From UBA7957 sp965224675 (GTDB lineage: Bacteria > Pseudomonadota > Gammaproteobacteria > Granulosicoccales > Granulosicoccaceae), in contig CBDDAA010000002.1 of NCBI GenBank assembly GCA_965224675.1, positions 1,798,001 to 1,862,000 of the forward strand: a stretch of DNA of 64,000 nt, read 5' to 3'. The position numbers and the translations under genes are program-made. Every line of letters begins with the position of its first letter. Position 1 is the first letter of the stretch. Positions 42,615-50,407 of the stretch are shown piece by piece. Under the pieces are notes generated by a model. It saw only the letters and a list, made by a program, of their open reading frames with translations. It was not told where the DNA came from and searched no databases.

Positions 42615-42636
42615 AGGAAGAATGTTGTTGTTTTAA

Positions 42637-42650
42637 TTGATAAATATCAA
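42637..42650. promoter_or_regulatory. FNR/ANR box, proximal
   Basis: TTGAT-AAAT-ATCAA, a perfect match to the FNR consensus TTGAT-N4-ATCAA. It is centred at 42643.5, upstream of the heme lipoprotein operon and in its only upstream intergenic space. Confidence 0.85.
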
Positions 42651-42678
42651 TCAATGCAGCAATTGCTGGAGATTGACG

Positions 42679-42692
42679 TTGATTATTATCAA
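42679..42692. promoter_or_regulatory. FNR/ANR box, distal
   Basis: TTGAT-TATT-ATCAA, a second perfect consensus match. It is centred at 42685.5, exactly 42 bp (about four helical turns) from the first, so two dimers would sit on the same DNA face. It would lie at -83.5. Confidence 0.85.
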
Positions 42693-42739
42693 TTAGCGCC
42701 AAGCAGGCTTAATGATCTAAAATAGCGTTGCTCAGGCAT

Positions 42740-43285
42740 TTAAATTTTAGCGGTATTCTGACTAACCGTTCTTATCCAATGATCTATATAGTCAGCAACT
42801 TGTTTGGGTTTGTTTATATCGAGTATATCAATCGAAGTGTCTATCTGATCAGGATTGTCACAAATAATTGCGAAAATATTTTTGTCGTTAGGAAACAATA
42901 ACGGCTTATTTAATAAGCTTCTATTGAGTTCAATTTTATCAATGGCTTCATGCTTGTAGCCTTCGACTAATATTAAATCTAAAGAATCAGTATGTAATGT
43001 AGACAAGGCATCAATGAGTGCAGGTTCTGCAAAAGAATCTTCCAGCTCACGGATAAATGCCATTCTATGGCGTGAGGCCGCGATGATTTGATCTGCACCC
43101 GATTTACGTAATTTGTAGCTGTCCTTCCCAGGTTTATCTATATCAAATTGGTGGTGTACATGCTTTATAATGCCAATCCTGTAGCCATACTCTTTTAGTA
43201 AGGGTATAACCTGGGTTAGCAGAGTTGTTTTCCCGGTGCCGCTCCAGGCAACCATGCCGAGAACCGGAAGGCCGTTATAAATCAT
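42740..43285 (-). CDS. mobB: Molybdopterin-guanine dinucleotide biosynthesis adaptor MobB
   Basis: The 181-residue GTP-binding protein assists MobA in forming Mo-bis-MGD. It has the P-loop VAWSGTGKTTLL near residue 11-22 and the MobB signature IGIIKHVHHQFDIDKPGKDSYKLRKSGA. A Walker B-like LILVEGYKHE follows. Its start overlaps the mobA stop by four bases. The cofactor is used by nitrate, DMSO/TMAO, formate and other oxidoreductases; none of these enzymes is in the window. Confidence 0.92.
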   Translation of the reverse strand: MIYNGLPVLGMVAWSGTGKTTLLTQVIPLLKEYGYRIGIIKHVHHQFDIDKPGKDSYKLRKSGADQIIAASRHRMAFIRELEDSFAEPALIDALSTLHTDSLDLILVEGYKHEAIDKIELNRSLLNKPLLFPNDKNIFAIICDNPDQIDTSIDILDINKPKQVADYIDHWIRTVSQNTAKI

Positions 43286-43869
43286 TGTGCTCCGAAATCA
43301 TGTTTTTCCCCGAATGTGTTTACGTTACGGAACATCTCTAACTGATCACTAAAGTCAGTTTTAACGGTTGTATGATTCGAATACCAATGATCAATTTTAC
43401 GCCCACCATCTGCCAAATAATCATTCAAACTGGATAGCAGTGAGCAATCAATCAAGGCATGAACTGGCTGTAAACGTTGCCCATCATAGGCAACGGCAAT
43501 CTGTGCACCTGCTTCGTTAAGAGACTTATACAGCCTGGCAACTAAATCCACAGATAAATTTATGCCGTCACAAGGGACGGTAACAATCCACTTGCTTTGG
43601 CAATTTTGTATGGCTGTTTGCATACCGGCAAGTGGACCCTGGTAATCAGTCAGTAAGTCCTGGATGACAGTGCCGTATTGCTTGTATTTTTCGCAGTTTC
43701 GGTTGGCGTTAATATACAGATGCCCTACCTGAGGGCTGAGTACTCGTTGAATATGTGCAACAAACGGGAGTCCATCTTTATTCAGCAGGCCCTTATCAAA
43801 GCCGCCTAAACGACGCCCTTTGCCACCTGCCAATATAACCCCCGAAATTTGCTTTTTTGGATACTGCAT
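43282..43869 (-). CDS. mobA: Molybdenum cofactor guanylyltransferase MobA
   Basis: The 195-residue nucleotidyltransferase transfers GMP from GTP to molybdopterin. The N-terminal GVILAGGKGRRLGGFDKGLL is the GTP-binding signature. VPCDGINLS carries the metal-binding Asp, and AVAYDGQRLQPVHALI is the typical family segment. It overlaps mobB by four bases, forming a mobA-mobB operon on the minus strand. The operon's downstream neighbour is the FNR-box promoter. Confidence 0.92.
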   Translation of the reverse strand: MQYPKKQISGVILAGGKGRRLGGFDKGLLNKDGLPFVAHIQRVLSPQVGHLYINANRNCEKYKQYGTVIQDLLTDYQGPLAGMQTAIQNCQSKWIVTVPCDGINLSVDLVARLYKSLNEAGAQIAVAYDGQRLQPVHALIDCSLLSSLNDYLADGGRKIDHWYSNHTTVKTDFSDQLEMFRNVNTFGEKHDFGAQ

Positions 43870-44023
43870 AAAATTTTTGCCAATTCAAAAATAAGGGCTT
43901 GAGTAAGGTAGTACTACAGGTAAACTCTACATCAACTGCAGCGATTCATAATTCAGTAGTGCAAGTATATCGTGTCTGTCACTTGTAAGGTATTGTTGCT
44001 ATCAACGGCGATGGAAAATAACA

Positions 44024-45094
44024 ATGGATAAATATTGCAGTCCTTTACTTAAACGGCTCAAGCCTTACGTGCCAGGGGAGCAACCTCAGGACTTACAGTA
44101 TATAAAGCTCAATACTAATGAAAACCCTTATCCGCCAGCACCGAGCGTTATAAAAACCGTGCAAAATGCGGTGACCGATTCTTTGAGACTCTACCCTGAC
44201 CCAGAAGCAAGGGCGCTGAAGCGCTCAATTGCTGCAAATTATTCAGTTGGTGTGGATAATGTTTTTGTAGGTAACGGATCCGATGAAGTACTTGCGCTGT
44301 CCTTTATGGCATTTTTTAGTGAAAAATCGTTTATTCAGTTCCCTGATATTTCCTATAGCTTTTATCCTGTTTATTGCAATTTGTTTGGGGTTGAGGCAAG
44401 AACCGTCGCTTTAGGACAGGATTTTTCTATTAGCTTTGCGGATTATGCGGCAGATACGCCAGGTATTATTTTTCCTAATCCTAATGCACCAACTGGAAAA
44501 TTAACCTTACTGACAGATTTGCAGCAACTATTAAAACGTAATCATGCATCTTTGGTCATTGTAGATGAAGCCTACATAGATTTTGGCGGTCTTTCTGCTG
44601 TACCACTGGTGGATACTTATTCCAACCTTCTGGTGATCCAGACATTTTCAAAATCACGTTCATTGGCTGGCATGCGAATCGGCTATGCTATTGGGAATAG
44701 TGCGCTCATAGATGCATTGACCCGGGTTAAAAACTCCTTTAATTCATACCCACTCGATCAGCTTGCACAAATTGCTGGAAAAGCGGCGATGGAAGATATC
44801 GAATATTTTAATGCTATCTGTGAAAAAGTGGTTAAAACACGAATGGACGTTACATCAGGACTACAAGCACTGGGCTTCGACGTGATACCGTCACAGGCGA
44901 ACTTTGTGTTTGCAACGCATCCACAATTCAGTGGAAAAACACTATACAAAGCGCTTAAAGCCGTGGGGATATTGGTACGTCATTTTAATTTGCCTCGAAT
45001 TGATCAGTACTTACGTATCTCCATAGGTAATGATGAACAAATGGGCGAATTGCTGAGTCGTTTACCAGCTGTGATGCAGGATTTGGCTGCTTAG
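44024..45094 (+). CDS. hisC: Histidinol-phosphate aminotransferase
   Basis: HisC is the PLP enzyme converting imidazole acetol-phosphate to histidinol-phosphate in histidine synthesis. The 356-residue protein shows KLNTNENPYPPAP at the start, the PLP Asp in IIFPNPNAPTG/VIVDEAYIDFG and the Schiff-base Lys in TFSKSRSLAGMRIGYAIG. The C-terminus has LRISIGNDEQM. It stands outside a his operon, and its last four bases overlap the convergent engB. Confidence 0.93.
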   Translation: MDKYCSPLLKRLKPYVPGEQPQDLQYIKLNTNENPYPPAPSVIKTVQNAVTDSLRLYPDPEARALKRSIAANYSVGVDNVFVGNGSDEVLALSFMAFFSEKSFIQFPDISYSFYPVYCNLFGVEARTVALGQDFSISFADYAADTPGIIFPNPNAPTGKLTLLTDLQQLLKRNHASLVIVDEAYIDFGGLSAVPLVDTYSNLLVIQTFSKSRSLAGMRIGYAIGNSALIDALTRVKNSFNSYPLDQLAQIAGKAAMEDIEYFNAICEKVVKTRMDVTSGLQALGFDVIPSQANFVFATHPQFSGKTLYKALKAVGILVRHFNLPRIDQYLRISIGNDEQMGELLSRLPAVMQDLAA

Positions 45095-45711
45095 GGCCGA
45101 TTATCAGTTGTTTTCGGGATACACAGGTAAGTGTCCAAGACAGAATGTGCATCACTCACGCCCTCACTCTTTGTCGCAGAAAATAGCTGAAGAGTGGCTT
45201 CGATTCCAGCAGATTCAAGTTTCCGATGTGTGCTGTAAAGTACCTTTTGGCCAGCATTTTTGCTGAGTTTATCAACCTTTGTCAGAATCACATGTAATCC
45301 GGCAACACCTTGCTGTTGAAGCTCGATCATTTTCCAATCATGTGCAGTGAGTGGGTGGCGGCAGTCCATAAGAACAATAAGACATTTTAGCTGGCATCGG
45401 GTTTTCAGGTAGTTGGCTAAAGTTACGCGCCAATGTTGTTGTTGAGATTTGGATACTTTAGCGTATCCATATCCAGGCAGATCAACCAGGTAGCAGTTAT
45501 CACTCAGACTAAAAAAATTAATTAACTGCGTACGACCGGGTGTTTTACTGATTCTGGCAAGCTTTCTATTTCGGGTAATCGCATTGATGGCGCTGGATTT
45601 GCCCGCATTTGATCGGCCCGCAAAAGCGACCTCAGCAATGCTATTTCCGGCAAGTTGATCAATGGTATGGGCACTGGTCTGGAAGCGGGCGGAAAAATAC
45701 CTTGTATTCAT
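45091..45711 (-). CDS. engB: Ribosome biogenesis GTP-binding protein EngB (YihA/YsxC)
   Basis: EngB is an essential GTPase of 50S subunit maturation. The 206-residue protein carries G1 GRSNAGKSSAINAI, G3 DLPGYGYAKVS, G4 TKVDK and a G5-like SATKSEG. It lies opposite cytochrome c4 and dsbA, an order shared with many gammaproteobacteria. Convergent 4-base overlap with hisC. Confidence 0.95.
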   Translation of the reverse strand: MNTRYFSARFQTSAHTIDQLAGNSIAEVAFAGRSNAGKSSAINAITRNRKLARISKTPGRTQLINFFSLSDNCYLVDLPGYGYAKVSKSQQQHWRVTLANYLKTRCQLKCLIVLMDCRHPLTAHDWKMIELQQQGVAGLHVILTKVDKLSKNAGQKVLYSTHRKLESAGIEATLQLFSATKSEGVSDAHSVLDTYLCIPKTTDNRP

Positions 45712-45869
45712 AATAGTATTTTATACCAGAATCATTTTTGCTAAGGCCATTCTGTGTCCATCAGACTGAATAGTTCGGAATAATCTGATAAACTTTGGCA
45801 GTTTTGGCGCCCTCGTGATTCACAAGGTCCAGTGTACAGTTATTTTTAAGTTTTTTGTAAGGAGGAACG

Positions 45870-46478
45870 ATGAAAAAGTCGTTATTTTTGGGTTTAACCA
45901 TAGCCCTGATGTCAGTTGTATTATCGGTTCATGCTGCGGGCGATCCTGATGCCGGTAAAACCAAATCGGTAACTTGTGCTGCCTGTCACGGTGCCAACGG
46001 CGAAGCGCTAGTGCCTGATTACCCCAACCTTGGTGGTCAGGGCGAGGGGTTCTTAATCAAGCAGCTTCAGGATTTTAAGGCAGGCTCACGTGAAAATGCG
46101 CTAATGTCTCCCATGGCATTGCCCTTGAGTGATCAGGACATTGAAGATTTGTCTGCCTACTATGCATCATTACCTGCAAAGGCAGGGGTTGCTAATGAAG
46201 AAAATCTTGAGCTGGGGCAATCCATCTATCGTGGAGGGATTACATCTGTGAAAATTCCTGCCTGTATTGGCTGCCATGGGCCTTCCGGATCTGGAAACCC
46301 AGCCGCTAAATACCCCGCTTTAAGTGGTCAGAATGCGTCTTACATCGCGAAAACGCTTGGCGAGTTTCGTGCGGGAACCCGCACTAACGATCCGAATAAA
46401 ATGATGCGTTCCTTGGCATTGCGTTTAACTGATACAGAAATCTTGGCCGTTAGTAATTACGTTCAAGGTCTAAATTAA
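45870..46478 (+). CDS. Diheme cytochrome c4
   Basis: This is a 202-residue periplasmic cytochrome with a signal peptide (LFLGLTIALMSVVLSVHAA). Its two homologous heme domains have CAACHGANGEA and CIGCHGPSGSGNP. Axial methionines are expected in SPMALPL and KMMRSLA. Cytochrome c4 donates electrons to terminal oxidases such as cbb3. AAGGAGG precedes the ATG at ideal spacing. It is followed by dsbA, whose disulfide chemistry is linked to c-type cytochrome maturation. Confidence 0.94.
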   Translation: MKKSLFLGLTIALMSVVLSVHAAGDPDAGKTKSVTCAACHGANGEALVPDYPNLGGQGEGFLIKQLQDFKAGSRENALMSPMALPLSDQDIEDLSAYYASLPAKAGVANEENLELGQSIYRGGITSVKIPACIGCHGPSGSGNPAAKYPALSGQNASYIAKTLGEFRAGTRTNDPNKMMRSLALRLTDTEILAVSNYVQGLN

Positions 46479-46674
46479 CCAATGGGCACCTCATACAGGA
46501 TTGGATGTCCATGAGATAATTTACTGAGCAGAAACTGCATTAAATAGTCTGGAGCTGTTTGGCAATACAACTTGCATGCATCTTGCCTTATTGTTTCCAG
46601 AATGACGGGTCCGTATGTTTGTGAACTTTGGCCGCCAGACGTAGTCAGAAAGAAAATTTTTGAGAGGCTTTATT

Positions 46675-47295
46675 ATGAATACTTTTTTTAGAGTGCTGGC
46701 ACTAACTTCACTTTTTGTTTTTTGCATTGGAACTGCGAATGCAGATCTGGGTGGATATGAACTGATTACCCCACCGCAGAATACCAATTCTCCTGAAAAA
46801 GTTGAGGTGTTGGAGTTTTTCTGGTACGGCTGCCCACACTGTAATCGACTCGAACCTACGATAAATAAATGGAATAAAGAAACACGCCCAGACTATATTG
46901 ATTTTGTACAAGTTGCGGCACCACTCAATCCCAGTTGGTCAAACCATGCGCGAGCATTCTATGCCGCTCAAATTATGGGTGTTTTGGATAAATTTCATGA
47001 ACCCATGTTCAAAGCATTGCATGAAGATCGAAAACGCCTGAATAAATTGGAAGAACTTTCAGCATTCGCAGGTGAGTTGGGAATAGACAAAGATAAATTT
47101 CTATCAACAATGAAATCCTTTTCTGTTGAAACGAAACTGATGCGAGCACGTCAACAGGCTGTTGCGATGGGAATCACTGGCGTACCGGCATTAGTCGTCA
47201 ATGGTAAGTTTAAAACCAGTGCATCGCTTGCCGGTGGTTATCCTGAAATGATGGATGTAGTTAATGAGCTTGCAGCGGAAGAGAATCATAAGTAG
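46675..47295 (+). CDS. dsbA: Thiol:disulfide interchange protein DsbA
   Basis: DsbA is a periplasmic oxidase that introduces disulfide bonds. The 206-residue precursor has a signal peptide (FFRVLALTSLFVFCIGTANA). The thioredoxin-fold active site is EFFWYGCPHCNRLEP (CPHC), with the cis-Pro loop in GITGVPALVVNGKF. The ATG at 46675 is preferred over TTG 46660 because GAGAGG lies 8 bases upstream and the signal peptide is then normal. A UUCG-loop terminator follows. Confidence 0.94.
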   Translation: MNTFFRVLALTSLFVFCIGTANADLGGYELITPPQNTNSPEKVEVLEFFWYGCPHCNRLEPTINKWNKETRPDYIDFVQVAAPLNPSWSNHARAFYAAQIMGVLDKFHEPMFKALHEDRKRLNKLEELSAFAGELGIDKDKFLSTMKSFSVETKLMRARQQAVAMGITGVPALVVNGKFKTSASLAGGYPEMMDVVNELAAEENHK

Positions 47296-47384
47296 ACGTT
47301 TGCTTTTTCAACATTAATAACGCAATGATCACCACTACCTTTAAAAGCACCTATTAACACTGCAAATTTGTTTCCCAATCAATC

Positions 47385-47402
47385 AACCCACTTCGGTGGG
47401 TT
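47385..47402 (+). terminator. Intrinsic terminator after dsbA
   Basis: AACCCAC-TTCG-GTGGGTT forms a 7-bp stem closed by a cTTCGg tetraloop, followed by the T-rich TGTTGTTG. It lies about 90 bases after the dsbA stop. Confidence 0.8.
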
Positions 47403-47714
47403 TGTTGTTGTCACATGAACTGCGTGTGTATCTTGGCATAGTGTACTAGAATGTCATACGGCGATAGTTCGTCATCTAACTACTACCTGAATTTGTGACT
47501 CTGCGATGATATGTAGCACAAGCTATTGAATCCATAGCGGTTTTAAAAATATCCACTTAGCCAATAGGCGGGGTTGAATTTTTTAAATCCTCAGCAATTG
47601 CATCTGCATTGTTCTATCTACAGCCATCCTTGGCTTAGACTGAGAATCTAATGGCTTAGCTGTGTATCCATTATGAAGTTGCGGAGTCAGATTCTACTGA
47701 ATTGGAGGAAACGC
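47403..47714. other. Intergenic region before the Kbp-like gene
   Basis: About 310 bases without a supported gene. The only clear element is the GGAGGA ribosome-binding site at 47704-47709. Confidence 0.35.
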
Positions 47715-48146
47715 ATGGGATTACTTGATTTTGCATCAAATCTTGGGAAAAAGCTGTTTGGAAACGAAGGTGAAGCACCTGATAAAATTAAGGCACACAT
47801 CGAGGAAGACAATCCAGGGATTGAAAACCTGGGTGTTGAAGTTAATGACGGGGTCGTTACTCTCAGCGGAAATACCGATAGCCCTGAAGCGTTAGAAAAG
47901 GCGATTTTAATGGCGGGAAATATTGAGGGTATCTCTGCGGTTAATGTTGATTCAGTTGAAGCACCACCTATGACCGCAAATGTACAGTATTATGAGATAA
48001 AGTCAGGTGATACGCTATCAGCGATTGCGAAGCAATTTCTGGGAAATGCAATGGATTACCCAAAGATTTTTGAAGCTAACCGCGAGGTTATCAAAGATCC
48101 AAATCTTATTTATCCTGGGCAAAAAATTCGTATACCGATGCCTTAA
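47715..48146 (+). CDS. BON/LysM-domain protein, Kbp (YgaU) family
   Basis: The 143-residue protein has an N-terminal BON domain (GVEVNDGVVTLSGNTDSPEA) and a C-terminal LysM domain (YYEIKSGDTLSAIAKQFLG, IYPGQKIRIP). It matches E. coli Kbp (YgaU), a cytoplasmic potassium-binding protein induced by osmotic stress. The absence of a signal peptide agrees with that. The ATG at 47715 has a perfect GGAGGA five bases upstream; the frame stays open earlier but without such a site. Confidence 0.92.
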   Translation: MGLLDFASNLGKKLFGNEGEAPDKIKAHIEEDNPGIENLGVEVNDGVVTLSGNTDSPEALEKAILMAGNIEGISAVNVDSVEAPPMTANVQYYEIKSGDTLSAIAKQFLGNAMDYPKIFEANREVIKDPNLIYPGQKIRIPMP

Positions 48147-48270
48147 AATTGATCTTGCACAATGAGATTATAATGCTGTAGTGACAAACCGATAATTTTT
48201 CAGTTTTCGTCACTACAAGTATTAGAATACTCTGGCAATGAGCACCTATAAATAACCGCGTGAGGTCTAT

Positions 48271-48654
48271 ATGGCGAAATATGAAGCTTTAACTGAAATG
48301 GGAATCCAGAATCCTGAAGAAATTATTAAATATACCTCACGCCAGGAAGGTCATGGAGATGTGTTAAAGATCTATTACAAACGCAGGAAAGGCTCGTTTC
48401 TTCCGAGTAGCCGAAAATATAAATTTGGTCGTGCAAATAAATCAATCCTGGCAGATGGTGGGACGCAGAAGTATGAAGACGTCTACGAGATATCACCTTT
48501 TTTGCTTAAAGCTGTCGTTGAGCTGGATTTAATTGTCAAGCAGAAACAAAAAGCTATAAATAGCAAACAGGATATGCTTGAGGAACTGGATCACCTTGAG
48601 ATTGTAGTTGACAATAAATTAGCAGAAATACGCAGAAAGTTAAAACACCTGTAA
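48271..48654 (+). CDS. DUF3461 family protein
   Basis: The 127-residue protein has the DUF3461 pattern: YEALTEMGIQNPEEI, YTSRQEGHGDVLKIYYKRRK, SRKYKFGRANKS, and a long C-terminal helix (ELDLIVKQKQKAINSKQ). The family is found in gammaproteobacteria and has no known function. The strongly basic N-terminal half and coiled C-terminus suggest nucleic-acid or ribosome contact, which is only a guess. Confidence 0.85.
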   Translation: MAKYEALTEMGIQNPEEIIKYTSRQEGHGDVLKIYYKRRKGSFLPSSRKYKFGRANKSILADGGTQKYEDVYEISPFLLKAVVELDLIVKQKQKAINSKQDMLEELDHLEIVVDNKLAEIRRKLKHL

Positions 48655-48765
48655 CTCCTGATTTATATATGTACGGTATTAGCTTTTTCGTTTCTTCTTA
48701 CTGAGAGATGGCAGTCAGTAGTATATAGCGGTGGGTTACTCGAAAATAGAGCGGCTTGTCGTGGA

Positions 48766-49308
48766 TTGATAAATTTGAAAACTCTGGATGACTATATTGA
48801 ACCTGGTCTGAAAATTCTCTCGATTGGTTTAAATCCATCCCCACCATCAGTTCTTTGCGGTGCGTATTTTGCGGGTAAGCGTAACCGTTTCTGGAAAGCA
48901 TTGGAAGGTTCGTCCCTGGTTGAAGAGCAAATACCATTGTCTCCATCTGGTATGCTGCAGCTTCTACGTTTTTACAAAATCGGACTCACTGATACTGTAA
49001 AACGAGTTACTCCTGGGTCTAGTGATCTGCGGCGTGCAGATTTTGTTAGAGATGTTCCCTTGTTACAACATAAAATATTGACCTTTCGACCCGCTATTGC
49101 CTGGTTTCACGGTAAAGTTGCCTTTAAGCAATATTTATCCGTATTAAAAATTGAGCAGAAGAATGTTGAATGGGGGGAGCAGAAGAGTCAAATAGGTCAG
49201 TCCAGAATTTTTGTCACGCCAAATCCCAGTCCGGCGAATGCAGTTTTCTCTCTCGATGACTTGATAGTATGGTATACAGAATTGAAATATCTGCGTGACA
49301 GACGGTGA
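48766..49308 (+). CDS. Mismatch-specific uracil/thymine DNA glycosylase (Mug/TDG family)
   Basis: This is a 180-residue glycosylase that removes U or T from mismatches. It shows SIGLNPSPPSVLCGAYFAGKRNRFWKAL (motif 1, where Mug has GINPG, followed by the conserved FWKAL) and FVTPNPSPANA for motif 2 (NPS). LTDTVKRVTPGSSDL is also typical. The start appears to be TTG at 48766 with only a weak ribosome-binding site; no in-frame ATG lies nearby. It converges on the gamma-CA gene with no gap. Confidence 0.87.
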   Translation: MINLKTLDDYIEPGLKILSIGLNPSPPSVLCGAYFAGKRNRFWKALEGSSLVEEQIPLSPSGMLQLLRFYKIGLTDTVKRVTPGSSDLRRADFVRDVPLLQHKILTFRPAIAWFHGKVAFKQYLSVLKIEQKNVEWGEQKSQIGQSRIFVTPNPSPANAVFSLDDLIVWYTELKYLRDRR

Positions 49309-49833
49309 TTAATCATATTTATCTTTTAGTTTGGCGTAATTCGCTGCAACATAATGCAAATAGGTTATTTCTGAATCTTGTAATTTTCGTACTTTCCGTG
49401 CTGGCGCTCCCAGATAAAGAAAACCACTCTCTAACTGCTTACCCGATCCTACCACGGCACCAGCACCCACAATAACGCTGTCTGCTATAACCGCTTTATC
49501 CAGCACTGTAGCGTTCATTCCGATCAGGACCTCGTTACCGATGGTACAACCATGGACAATAGCACCATGTGCAATAGTTACATAGTTACCAATGGTGAGT
49601 GGGTTGCCGCCAATAGCATATTGGCTGTCATGTGTGACATGCAAGGTTGCATTATCTTGGATACTGGTGTGCTGCCCAATTTTAATACTTTGTACATCAC
49701 CACGAATAACCGCGCATGGCCAGATTGAGCTGTGTTGCCCTATGCAGACATCACCGATAATAACCGCGCTATCATCTATATAGACAGTATCGTGAATAAT
49801 GGGCGTATGACCATCAAATGTACGAATATTCAT
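49309..49833 (-). CDS. Gamma-class carbonic anhydrase-like protein (YrdA family)
   Basis: The 174-residue left-handed beta-helix protein is built of hexapeptide repeats (VIIGDVCIGQHSSIWPCAVI; YVTIAHGAIVHGCTIG). Metal-ligand histidines are visible in TLHVTH and IAHGAIVHG. It belongs to the YrdA/CaiE/gamma-CA group. Members bind zinc but many show little or no carbonic anhydrase activity. It starts 57 bases after the GGCT gene's stop-facing end on the same strand but is a separate gene. Confidence 0.9.
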   Translation of the reverse strand: MNIRTFDGHTPIIHDTVYIDDSAVIIGDVCIGQHSSIWPCAVIRGDVQSIKIGQHTSIQDNATLHVTHDSQYAIGGNPLTIGNYVTIAHGAIVHGCTIGNEVLIGMNATVLDKAVIADSVIVGAGAVVGSGKQLESGFLYLGAPARKVRKLQDSEITYLHYVAANYAKLKDKYD

Positions 49834-49889
49834 AAGTGATAAGTTTACGAGTTTGGTTTGCCTGGTTTATTATTGTCTCCATATTTGTA

Positions 49890-50399
49890 TTAACCCTTGA
49901 TTGAGTGATTCTCATGTAATGCATACTCATCCAATGAGCGTTCTTTGTTATTATCCTTGATTGTTTCTATCCGTTCAATACGTTGAATATATTCTTTGTC
50001 CAGGGCCGACTCAATCGCGCCACTTATAACATGATACATATACCAGTCATAAGGCTTGAGACTGGTGCTAAAGTATGTAGCAAAATAGGTTATTGCACTC
50101 AATCTTTGATTGTTTTTTGCGATAAGTTCAACTTGTTTTAGATTATAACCTTTGCCCAGCCCTTCTATCCGGTCAAGGCGGGCTTTGTGTAATGGATCCA
50201 TTTCATACAGTACACCTAGAACATAGTCAGTATGCCGGCCTGTAAAATATGTATCGCATTTTGCTGAATTATCCTGCCCATGCTTATGAAAACGCAGCTC
50301 GTGTTGATACAGTGTGCAAGTGCAAATTACGCTTGCACTCGGTACGCGTGCGCTTATTCGTGTAAAAGACATATTCGAACCATAAGCAAAGTAGCGCAT
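49890..50399 (-). CDS. Gamma-glutamylcyclotransferase-like protein
   Basis: The 169-residue protein has the GGCT-fold signature FAYGSNMS at the N-terminus. The catalytic Glu lies in RLDRIEGLGKGYN, the pattern of true gamma-glutamylcyclotransferases that form 5-oxoproline. Upstream on the same strand, 8 bases away, is the metallopeptidase-like gene, so the three genes DUF3179, peptidase and GGCT may be one operon. Confidence 0.88.
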   Translation of the reverse strand: MRYFAYGSNMSFTRISARVPSASVICTCTLYQHELRFHKHGQDNSAKCDTYFTGRHTDYVLGVLYEMDPLHKARLDRIEGLGKGYNLKQVELIAKNNQRLSAITYFATYFSTSLKPYDWYMYHVISGAIESALDKEYIQRIERIETIKDNNKERSLDEYALHENHSIKG

Positions 50400-50407
50400 G
50401 AATGTGC

